Positions 7,337 through 13,433 of a stretch of DNA of 18,955 bases are shown here, in pieces. Within the stretch, counting starts at the first letter, position 1. Each line of letters opens with the position of its first letter. The position numbers and the translations under genes are program-made. The notes below the pieces were generated by a model, which did no database searches, was not told the origin of the DNA, and was given only the letters and a program-made list of their open reading frames with translations. Source of the stretch: JBGOUJ01 sp041477005 (GTDB lineage Bacteria > Acidobacteriota > Terriglobia > Bryobacterales > JACQDG01); contig JBGOUJ010000077.1 of assembly GCA_041477005.1 (NCBI GenBank), positions 1 to 18,955 of the forward strand, written 5' to 3'.

Positions 7337-8369
7337 AATGATGGCTGCCGTGCTCTACGGCAGGGAAGAATTGCGGGTGGAACCGGTGCCGATCCCGAAG
7401 CTGGAGCCCGGCGACGCGCTGGTGAAAGTGAACGTAGCCTTGACGTGCGGGACCGATGTAAAAGTCTTCCGGCGCGGCTATCACGCGCGGATGATCGTGC
7501 CGCCGGCGGTATTGGGCCATGAATTGGCTGGGGATGTCGTCGAGGTGGGCGGCGAGGTGGACAATTTCCGGGTGGGGCAGCGGGTGGTGGCGGCCAACTC
7601 GGCGCCGTGCGGGATTTGCTACTTCTGCGCGCGGGGGCAGGAGAACCTGTGCGAGGACCTGCTGTTCAACAACGGGGCGTACGCCGAGTACATCCGGATT
7701 CCGGGGCCGATCGTGAAGCGGAACATGTACGAGATTCCGGGGCATATCGGCTATCAGGATGCGGCGCTGATCGAGCCGTTGGCGTGCGTATTGCGGGGTC
7801 TGGACGAGACGCACCTGGGGCCGGGGGACACGGTGGCGGTGATCGGGCTGGGGCCGATCGGGTTGATGTTCGTGCGCTTGGCGAAGACGTTGGGCGCGCG
7901 GGTGATCGTGGTGGGGCGGCGGAAGACGCAGCTCGACCGGGCGGCGCGGATGGGGGCCGATGAGCTGATCACGACCGACGCGGTGAGCAACGTGGTGGAG
8001 GCGGTGACGCGGTTGACCTACCGGGGCCGTGGGGCGGACGTGGCCATCGAGGCGGTGGGGCAGGCGGAGACGTGGCAGTGGGCGGTGCGGATGGTGCGGA
8101 GCGGGGGAACGGTAAACCTGTTCGGGGGCTGCCCGACGGGGAGCGAGATCACGCTGGACACGGCGCTGTTGCACTATTCGGAGATCACGTTGAAATCGAG
8201 TTTCCACCACACGCCGGGGCACATCCGGCGGGCGTTGGAGATCATCACCCGAGGGGACATCCGGGCGGCGGACTTTGTGACCGGGGAGGCGCCGCTGGCC
8301 GATATCCTGGGAGTGCTGCGCCACATGATGAACCGCAACGGCCACCTGAAGACGGCCATACTGCCGTAG
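7326..8369 (+). CDS. Zinc-dependent medium-chain alcohol/polyol dehydrogenase (second of two)
   Basis: A second MDR enzyme, 347 residues, clearly diverged from its neighbour. Catalytic zinc ligands are Cys41 (TCGTDVK) and His65-Glu66 (GHELAG). The structural set is Cys95, Cys98, Cys101 and Cys109 (CGICYFCARGQENLC). The nucleotide loop is IGLGPIGLM. GTG 7326 is preceded by AGAGGA at about 7313-7318 with a good spacer and overlaps the previous stop by 11 bases; in-frame ATGs at 7338 and 7341 are alternatives. From about 7500 onward, codons end overwhelmingly in G (GGG, GTG, CGG, GCG), unlike the C-ending usage of shc and hpnH. It is the last gene of the overlapping run. A paired or heteromeric role with the upstream enzyme in side-chain reduction is possible but unproven. 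Confidence 0.85.
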   Translation: MKNEMMAAVLYGREELRVEPVPIPKLEPGDALVKVNVALTCGTDVKVFRRGYHARMIVPPAVLGHELAGDVVEVGGEVDNFRVGQRVVAANSAPCGICYFCARGQENLCEDLLFNNGAYAEYIRIPGPIVKRNMYEIPGHIGYQDAALIEPLACVLRGLDETHLGPGDTVAVIGLGPIGLMFVRLAKTLGARVIVVGRRKTQLDRAARMGADELITTDAVSNVVEAVTRLTYRGRGADVAIEAVGQAETWQWAVRMVRSGGTVNLFGGCPTGSEITLDTALLHYSEITLKSSFHHTPGHIRRALEIITRGDIRAADFVTGEAPLADILGVLRHMMNRNGHLKTAILP

Positions 8370-8387
8370 GGGACCAGGGGCGACTTC

Positions 8388-8462
8388 GGCCGCGAACAAA
8401 CGCGAATGCACGCGAATATAGCAATCGTTTTCATTCGCGTTTATCCGCGTTTATTCGCGGCC
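8388..8462. repeat. Large hairpin made of CGCGAATNNA decamers
   Basis: The 30-base left arm 8388-8417 and right arm 8433-8462 are inverted copies matching at 26 of 30 positions, with a 15-base loop. Within the left arm the sequence is three decamers in a row: CGCGAACAAA, CGCGAATGCA and CGCGAATATA. The right arm carries three inverted ones (ATTCGCGTTT, ATCCGCGTTT, ATTCGCGGCC). It begins 18 bases after the second dehydrogenase stop. There is no T-tract, so it is not a canonical intrinsic terminator, though the RNA hairpin could protect or attenuate the transcript. Confidence 0.8.
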
Positions 8463-8502
8463 ATCTATTTCTTCGCATCTTCTGAGACTGAGGGACCGGT
8501 CA

Positions 8503-8527
8503 GGGGACGGGGGTCGAGGGCCGGGGG
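8503..8527 (+). promoter_or_regulatory. G-quadruplex-capable G tract over the ribosome-binding site of the ABC ATPase gene
   Basis: The coding strand reads four G-runs of 4, 5, 3 and 5 bases separated by loops of 2, 4 and 2 bases (8503-8506, 8509-8513, 8518-8520, 8523-8527). This satisfies the usual G3+N1-7 quadruplex rule. The last run touches the ATG at 8528, so a folded RNA quadruplex would cover the ribosome-binding site. Alternatively, the G-runs simply act as a very G-rich Shine-Dalgarno region. Confidence 0.5.
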
Positions 8528-9202
8528 ATGATCCATGCCTCGAAGCTCTGCAAGCAATTTACCAGCCGGCGCGTCATTCACGCGCTCGTAGATATCGATC
8601 TCCACATCGATCGTGGGGAAATGGTCTCCATTGTCGGGCCGTCCGGCTCCGGCAAATCCACTCTGCTGAATGTGATCGGCGGCCTCGCGCGGGCCACCGC
8701 CGGCGAGCTGCGGATCGATGGACAGGAGGTCGGCGGCCTGGGCGACGACGACCTGACCCGCCTGCGCCGCGATAAGATCGGCTTCATTTTTCAGTTCTTC
8801 AACCTGCTCCCCAGCCTGACCTCGCTCGAGAACGTTTCCCTGCCGCTGCACCTGCGTGGCTGGCCTCGCAAGAAGATCGAACAGCGCGCCCGCGAGCTGC
8901 TCGAGCTGGTTCAACTGAATGACCGTATGGATTTTTTGCCCGACGAGCTCTCCGGCGGCGAACGCCAGCGGGTGGCCATCGCGCGCGCACTGGCCTTCCA
9001 GCCGCCCATCCTGCTGGCGGACGAGCCCACCGGCAATCTCGACACCTCGACCGGCGCGGAGATCCTCAGGCTGGTCCACGATCTGCACGACCGGCTCGGG
9101 GCCACGGTGCTGATCGTTACCCACGACGTGACGGTCGCCCAAAGTTGTCCCCGGACCCTGACCCTGCGCGACGCCCGCCTGGTCCAGGACGAGCGCCGAT
9201 GA
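8528..9202 (+). CDS. ABC transporter ATP-binding protein, LolD/MacB type
   Basis: A stand-alone cytoplasmic ATPase subunit of 224 residues with all motifs. Walker A is GPSGSGKST (37-45), the Q-loop Gln is 89 (FIFQFFNLLP), the signature is LSGGE (141-145), Walker B is ILLADE (161-166) followed by the D-loop GNLD, and the H-loop is His199 (VTHD). DEPTGNLD and LLP.LT.LENV are typical of the LolD/MacB/FtsE branch, which powers FtsX-like permeases moving lipoproteins, lipids or small molecules across the envelope. No permease lies in the window; the next gene instead encodes a LolA-like exported protein, overlapping by ATGA (9199-9202). A quadruplex-prone G tract abuts the start and a decamer hairpin lies upstream. 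Confidence 0.9.
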   Translation: MIHASKLCKQFTSRRVIHALVDIDLHIDRGEMVSIVGPSGSGKSTLLNVIGGLARATAGELRIDGQEVGGLGDDDLTRLRRDKIGFIFQFFNLLPSLTSLENVSLPLHLRGWPRKKIEQRARELLELVQLNDRMDFLPDELSGGERQRVAIARALAFQPPILLADEPTGNLDTSTGAEILRLVHDLHDRLGATVLIVTHDVTVAQSCPRTLTLRDARLVQDERR

Positions 9203-10014
9203 TTGGCCACAAAGTGATCTACCGCAAAGTGACCGGCCACCGAGCCCCCCAGACATCCCGAATTCTCGGGCTGTTTTTTTCTCTGTGCCTCTGTGCCTCT
9301 GTGGCTAATGCGCAGGATGCCCGCCAGATCGTCGAGGAATCGCAGCGGCGCCTGCGCTCGGCCTCGCAAAGAAACGAAGGCGTGCTGCGGATGACCGACG
9401 CCCGCGGCCGAACCACGGAGAAGCGCTGGGAGAATCAGCGCATCGGCTCGTTCGGCAACAGCAGGTCGATCATCCGCTTCACCGCTCCGCCGGAGGTCAA
9501 GGGCGTGGCGCTGCTGGTGGTGAATCATCCCGACCGCTCTTCCGACCAGTGGATGTGGACCCCGGCCCTCGGCCGCGACCGCCGCATCGCCCAGCAGGAC
9601 CGCTCCACGCGCTTCTTCGGCACCGACTTCAGCTTCGAAGACCTGGAAGAGCGCGACGTGAACCAGTTCGACTTCAAGCTGGAGGGCGAGGAAGAGATGG
9701 ACGGCGCGGCCTGCTGGCGCATCCGGGCCAGGCCCAGGCAGACCAAGACGTCCCAATACTCTTCCTCGCTGATCTGGATCCGCAAAGACCACTACGTGCC
9801 GGTGCGGCTCGAGAGCTTCACCAAGGACCAGTTGGCCCGCCGGCTCACTTACCAAAAGATCGAGAGCGTCCAGGGCATCTGGACGCCGCGCCTGCTCCAA
9901 GTGTACGACGCGCGCCGCAACAGCCGCACGCTGCTGGCGCTCGAAAAACTGCAATACAATGTGCCGATGAAGGAAGACGACTTCACGGTGCAGGCGCTGC
10001 GGCGGGAACAGTGA
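9199..10014 (+). CDS. Exported outer-membrane lipoprotein-sorting (LolA-like) protein
   Basis: The product of 271 residues starts at the ATG overlapping the ATPase stop. After a long polar N-region comes a hydrophobic core (ILGLFFSLCLCASV) and an ANA-Q cleavage site, so the protein should be periplasmic. The mature part matches the LolA/LolB-like 'outer membrane lipoprotein-sorting protein' group. Typical segments are ARQIVEESQRRLRS, SIIRFTAPPEVKGVALLVV, WMWTPALGRDRRI, GTDFSFEDLEERDV and WIRKDHYVPVRLES. Such proteins have a half-barrel fold that holds lipid acyl chains. It sits between an ABC ATPase and a beta-barrel protein, overlapping the latter by GTGA (10011-10014). The signal-peptide core is encoded by a tandem CTCTGTGC repeat preceded by a terminator-like hairpin, which is odd. 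Confidence 0.82.
   Translation: MIGHKVIYRKVTGHRAPQTSRILGLFFSLCLCASVANAQDARQIVEESQRRLRSASQRNEGVLRMTDARGRTTEKRWENQRIGSFGNSRSIIRFTAPPEVKGVALLVVNHPDRSSDQWMWTPALGRDRRIAQQDRSTRFFGTDFSFEDLEERDVNQFDFKLEGEEEMDGAACWRIRARPRQTKTSQYSSSLIWIRKDHYVPVRLESFTKDQLARRLTYQKIESVQGIWTPRLLQVYDARRNSRTLLALEKLQYNVPMKEDDFTVQALRREQ
9257..9280 (+). terminator. Terminator-like hairpin plus T7 tract inside the signal-peptide codons
   Basis: CCCGA (9257-9261), loop ATTC, TCGGG (9266-9270), then CTG and seven T (9274-9280). This has the form of a weak intrinsic terminator (5-bp stem and U-tract), but it lies within the coding sequence of the LolA-like protein, where the T-run encodes Phe-Phe. It may attenuate read-through from the ATPase gene, or be coincidental. 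Confidence 0.3.
9281..9304 (+). repeat. Three tandem CTCTGTGC/G octamers within a coding sequence
   Basis: CTCTGTGC, CTCTGTGC and CTCTGTGG follow directly after the T tract. Read in frame they encode SLCLCASVA (in part), the hydrophobic core of the signal peptide just before the ANA cleavage site. The same kind of octamer is usually an intergenic element in other genomes, as far as I recall. Confidence 0.7.
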
Positions 10015-11222
10015 AACCCTGGCTGCTCCTGCTGGGCGCCGCGATCTGCTGCGCCCAGGACTTCACCCAGCGCGGCTTTTTCGACGTCAACCTGGCCGCC
10101 TACCCGCAGACGGCGCCCGGCGACAGCGGGCAGGCCGTGGCCGAAGCGCTGTTTCGCTACGAGGCCTTCTACAAGGCGTCGCCTTCGCTGCGCTTCTCGG
10201 CCGGCATCGACGCCCGCAGCGACACCCACCGGCAGGTCGGACGCGAGTTCTCGCTTTCCTGGCAGGACCGCGAGCGCCGGCGCCCGGCCTTCGAGGTTCG
10301 CCGCCTGAGCGTGACGTACACGAAAGGGCGGGCGACGATCGAGGTCGGCAAGCAGTTCATCCGCTGGGGCAAGGCCGACATCTTGAATCCCACCGACCGG
10401 TTTGCGCCCCGGGACTACCTGAACGTAGTCGACAACGATTTCCTGGCGGTCACCGCCGCCCGGCTCACCTACGGCACGGCGTCCGATTCGGTGGATCTGG
10501 TCTTTTCGCCGCGCTTCACGCCCAGCCGCGTGCCGCTGCTCAACGAGCGCTGGGTCGTGCTGCCGGAAGGCATCGCGATCGGCGAGACGGCGCCGCGTTT
10601 TCCGGGCGGCCCGCAGTTCGGCGCCCGCTGGAACCACATCGGCCGCATCGCCGAATATTCGCTTTCCTTTTACAACGGCTACAACAATCTGCCGCTGATC
10701 GACGCGGCCATTGTCCGGTTCTCTCCGCCGGAGGCGACCCTGGCGCGTTTCTATCCGCAGATGCGCATGTATGGCGCCGATGCGGCCATCCCGCTGCGAT
10801 TCGTGACGCTGAAGGCGGAGGCGGCCTATTTCACCTCGGCCACCCCGCAGGCCGACGAGTATGTGCTCTACGTGATCCAGTTGGAGCGGCAGGCCGGCGA
10901 GTGGTTCTTCGTGGGCGGCTACGCGGGCCAGGCCGTGACGGAATCGCGATCGACGATCGAGTTCGCCCCCGACCGCGGCCTCACCCGGGCGTTTTTGGCC
11001 CACGCCGGCTACACCATCGACGCCAACCGCAACGTGGCGCTCGAGGCCGCGATTCGCCAGAACGGGCGCGGCTCGTGGACCAAGCTCGAATACTCCCAGG
11101 CGTTCGGCCAGCACTGGCGCGCCACCGCAGCGCTAGGCTGGCTGCGCGGCGAGGACGGCGACTTCCTCGGGCAGTATCACCGCAACTCGAACGTCCTACT
11201 GGCCCTGCGATACAGTTTTTAG
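10011..11222 (+). CDS. Outer-membrane beta-barrel protein
   Basis: The product of 403 residues starts at a GTG overlapping the previous stop, with GCGGGA upstream. The N-terminus MKPWLLLLGAAICCAQ is a short signal peptide; the pair of cysteines does not make a good lipobox because Ile or Cys precedes Cys instead of Gly, Ala or Ser. The rest alternates polar and aromatic residues in strands (LRFSAGIDAR, RLSVTYTKGRATIEVGKQFIRWGKAD, YSLSFYNGYNN, WRATAALGWLRG) and ends in LLALRYSF. A terminal Phe is the classic BAM recognition signal. The VGKQFIRWGKADILNPTDRFAPRDY stretch recalls DUF1302-type porins, which often accompany LolA-like proteins. The role is probably the outer-membrane end of the same lipid or export module; the substrate is unknown. 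Confidence 0.78.
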   Translation: MKPWLLLLGAAICCAQDFTQRGFFDVNLAAYPQTAPGDSGQAVAEALFRYEAFYKASPSLRFSAGIDARSDTHRQVGREFSLSWQDRERRRPAFEVRRLSVTYTKGRATIEVGKQFIRWGKADILNPTDRFAPRDYLNVVDNDFLAVTAARLTYGTASDSVDLVFSPRFTPSRVPLLNERWVVLPEGIAIGETAPRFPGGPQFGARWNHIGRIAEYSLSFYNGYNNLPLIDAAIVRFSPPEATLARFYPQMRMYGADAAIPLRFVTLKAEAAYFTSATPQADEYVLYVIQLERQAGEWFFVGGYAGQAVTESRSTIEFAPDRGLTRAFLAHAGYTIDANRNVALEAAIRQNGRGSWTKLEYSQAFGQHWRATAALGWLRGEDGDFLGQYHRNSNVLLALRYSF

Positions 11223-11456
11223 GAACCGCAGAGGAAGTCTGACCAATGCACTTTCTGGGATATGGACCCAAGCCCAGGGCTTCCACCCGTTCTCGTCCGA
11301 TTCCTTCGCGCCGGCGACAGCCAGTGCAGCGTTTGCTCCGAAGCTCGGCGAGCGGCAGTAAGGGATCGGCCGCCAGAGCCCGCGCCCCCATGGATGCAAG
11401 CAGGGCCCATCACACGATGCACGACCGTCAGAGGAGCCTGCAGGGGCAGCGGTTCG
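11223..11456. other. Gap between convergent genes, no gene seen
   Basis: Short overlapping reading frames on both strands lack family features and compete with each other. A weak AAGCC/GGCTT stem at 11270-11282 has no T-tract, so no convincing terminator separates the two convergent transcripts. Confidence 0.5.
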
Positions 11457-13022
11457 TCACGGCGTCTGGGCGTCCGCCGAAGGCCCGTCAAACTCCAGTT
11501 GCTTTTCGGCCCGCGCAGGCCCAGGCCACTTGGTGAACGCATCCCTAACCAGATGGACAATCGTAGCGCGGTTCTGCGCGATCACTTTGAGCCACGCCCA
11601 AGTCCCCTTCGGAGGGAAATAAATGCCCCGAAAGAACAGTCGCGCGATCACGTGGCTGAGTTTGTACGGGATCGACTCATCCGCGATGGAATCGATGGCT
11701 TGCCGCGTGGCCGCCGGGCTGTAGGAGTTCGTCCACGCGTATCTCACCTCATCCTGCACCTCGTCCGGACTCATGTTCAGAGGCGTGTGCGCCATATGAA
11801 ACGGCGCGAAATCGAGCCAGTGTTTGGGCCGCGTAAGCCGCCCCTGTTTCTCGAGCCGCACGTAGAGGGGCGTGGTCGGGAATGGCGTGAGCTGCCCGAA
11901 GACGGGTAGAACCGGAGGCCACTTGCGGATTTCGTTCAGAGTCCGCTCCGCAACTCCCGGGGTGTCATGATCCAGCCCGAAGATGAACGAAGTGATCGCA
12001 TATACATTCCGGCGGGCCAGCCGCTCCAGCACGGCGGCGTACTCGTCGGGCTTGTTGAAACTCTTGTTGACGCTGGCAAGATTCGCCGGTTCGAGGGACT
12101 CCATACCGATGAAGATCCACTTCCCCCCGGACTCCGCGATCAGATCCACCAGTTCTTCGTCGCGCAGCAGGTTGGCGCTGATCTGCGCCACCCAGGAGAG
12201 CTGCGCGCCGGCCTCGATGATGTCCCGCAGAAGCGACTTGGTGCGCTTGATGTTGATGGCGAAGTTGTCGTCGACGAAGAACACGGCGATCTTGCCGCGA
12301 GTGCGGCCGGCACGCGCTTTCAGGCGCAACATCTCTTCGACGATGCTCCGATTGGGGCGGAACCGGATCGAGTCGCCGAAGAATCCGGTGACCGTGCAGA
12401 ACTCACAGCCGTAGGGGCAGCCGCGCCCCGACTCAATGGGAATGATGTGGAACGTCTCCCAATTGGTCCGGAAGTGTTCCATAATCGGCCGCACGAGGCC
12501 AGGGATGCGGTTGAACTGGTCAATGTCCAGCGAATCCCAGGGAACCTGCGGGTAGTCCTGGAGACTTGGTTTGCGCTCCTGGCCGAAAGCATCGACCGGG
12601 GCGTAAATGTCTTTCAACTCGCCGCGAGCCGCATCGGCGACGATCTTCGGCCAAGTCTCGTCCGCTTCACCCAAGGCCACGGCGTCGGCGTGGCGAGGGC
12701 CGCCATCGCGGCCGAGGGCTTCGTCCGGGACCTCAGTCACGTGCGGTCCGCCCATCACCACCGGCACGCCGGCGGCGCGAATGGCGTCCGCAACCCGGTA
12801 AGCCTTGGCGATCATGCGAGTCATGGCGCCGATCCCGACCAAGCCGATGTTCCCGTCGAGCACGAATCGCACGATCTCGGCGTCGTCCATGGGTTGCGCG
12901 TTACCGTCTATCAGCAGGACCTCGTGTCCTGCCGGGGTGAGCGACTGGAGCAGGAACATCCAGAGGTGCGGCATGAAATTCTGCGTCACGCCGTTGTCGG
13001 GGTTATACAGAAGGATCTTCAT
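11457..13022 (-). CDS. Cobalamin-binding-domain radical SAM protein
   Basis: A 521-residue class B-like radical SAM enzyme. Residues 1-135 form a B12-binding Rossmann domain (MKILLYNPDN, HEVLLIDGNAQP, LVGIGAMTRM, VVMGGPHVTEVPDEAL, ADAVALGEADETW). The radical SAM core follows with CPYGCEFC at Cys202, Cys206 and Cys209. The continuing segments FFVDDNFAIN, WVAQISANLL, WIFIGMESLEP and SFIFGLDHDT are standard for this superfamily. The C-terminal part (FGQLTPFPTTPLY to about 470) resembles the DUF4070-like tail of this group. Members methylate unactivated carbons or rearrange substrates; the substrate here is unknown. It lies next to hopanoid genes, but on the opposite strand, and lacks the N-terminal patterns I recall for the C-2 and C-3 hopanoid methylases. 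No clear Shine-Dalgarno precedes the ATG. Confidence 0.88.
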   Translation of the reverse strand: MKILLYNPDNGVTQNFMPHLWMFLLQSLTPAGHEVLLIDGNAQPMDDAEIVRFVLDGNIGLVGIGAMTRMIAKAYRVADAIRAAGVPVVMGGPHVTEVPDEALGRDGGPRHADAVALGEADETWPKIVADAARGELKDIYAPVDAFGQERKPSLQDYPQVPWDSLDIDQFNRIPGLVRPIMEHFRTNWETFHIIPIESGRGCPYGCEFCTVTGFFGDSIRFRPNRSIVEEMLRLKARAGRTRGKIAVFFVDDNFAINIKRTKSLLRDIIEAGAQLSWVAQISANLLRDEELVDLIAESGGKWIFIGMESLEPANLASVNKSFNKPDEYAAVLERLARRNVYAITSFIFGLDHDTPGVAERTLNEIRKWPPVLPVFGQLTPFPTTPLYVRLEKQGRLTRPKHWLDFAPFHMAHTPLNMSPDEVQDEVRYAWTNSYSPAATRQAIDSIADESIPYKLSHVIARLFFRGIYFPPKGTWAWLKVIAQNRATIVHLVRDAFTKWPGPARAEKQLEFDGPSADAQTP

Positions 13023-13433
13023 TGGTACGCCGGCTGCACGGACACGGTGCTGACTGGCGGGTTCCTTTCCCCACGCGATTCGGTAGCAGCCGTCGGGGTT
13101 GGGCGCGCATCCCTATCGCGCGAACCGGATGCTATCTCGGATGGCGGGTACATTGTAGCACCCGCTACTCTCTGGCGGTCTTCGGCAGATAATTATTGGC
13201 AGACAATTTTTCCCCTTAGACTAGTGGCCAGATCCTTTGTTCCGGCCCCTACCGGCGATCGGGAGCAGCCACCAGCGCCAGCACCGCCAATACCGCCAAC
13301 CGTCCGCGTGCTGGAAGCTGCAGACTCAAGCCTGCCCTGTCCCGGCAGTCGCTGGGCCGGCCTGTCTTTTCCCTGCTGACGCCGAGCGCCCAGGGGGAAG
13401 AAGCACCCCAAAGGCAATCAGGGCAACGATCGC
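13023..13433. other. Gene-free leader region upstream of the radical SAM gene
   Basis: No credible coding sequence is seen. An inverted repeat GCGGGT (13144-13149) / ACCCGC (13160-13165) encloses TACAAT on the minus strand (13152-13157). That hexamer could be a -10 for the radical SAM gene, with the repeat as an operator, but no good -35 is present. An AT-rich patch lies at about 13184-13215 in otherwise GC-rich DNA. The last 10-20 bases run into the heptamer array. Confidence 0.35.

Noticed and set aside
9549..10010. Upstream extension of the beta-barrel frame inside the LolA-like gene
   Set aside because: The GTG at 10011 begins a clear signal peptide; upstream residues are out-of-frame translation of the previous gene.
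10011..10061. Lipobox in the beta-barrel protein signal peptide (AAIC-C)
   Set aside because: Ile or Cys at the position before Cys does not fit the usual Gly/Ala/Ser, and a barrel ending in Phe is not expected to be a lipoprotein.
11246..11536. Small frames in the gap between convergent genes
   Set aside because: Frames on both strands compete, none has a ribosome-binding site or recognisable motif, and they run into the radical SAM gene.
11457..13022. Naming the radical SAM protein hpnP or hpnR
   Set aside because: The domain order fits, but the N-terminal motifs do not match those I recall for either methylase and the gene is on the opposite strand to the hopanoid operon.
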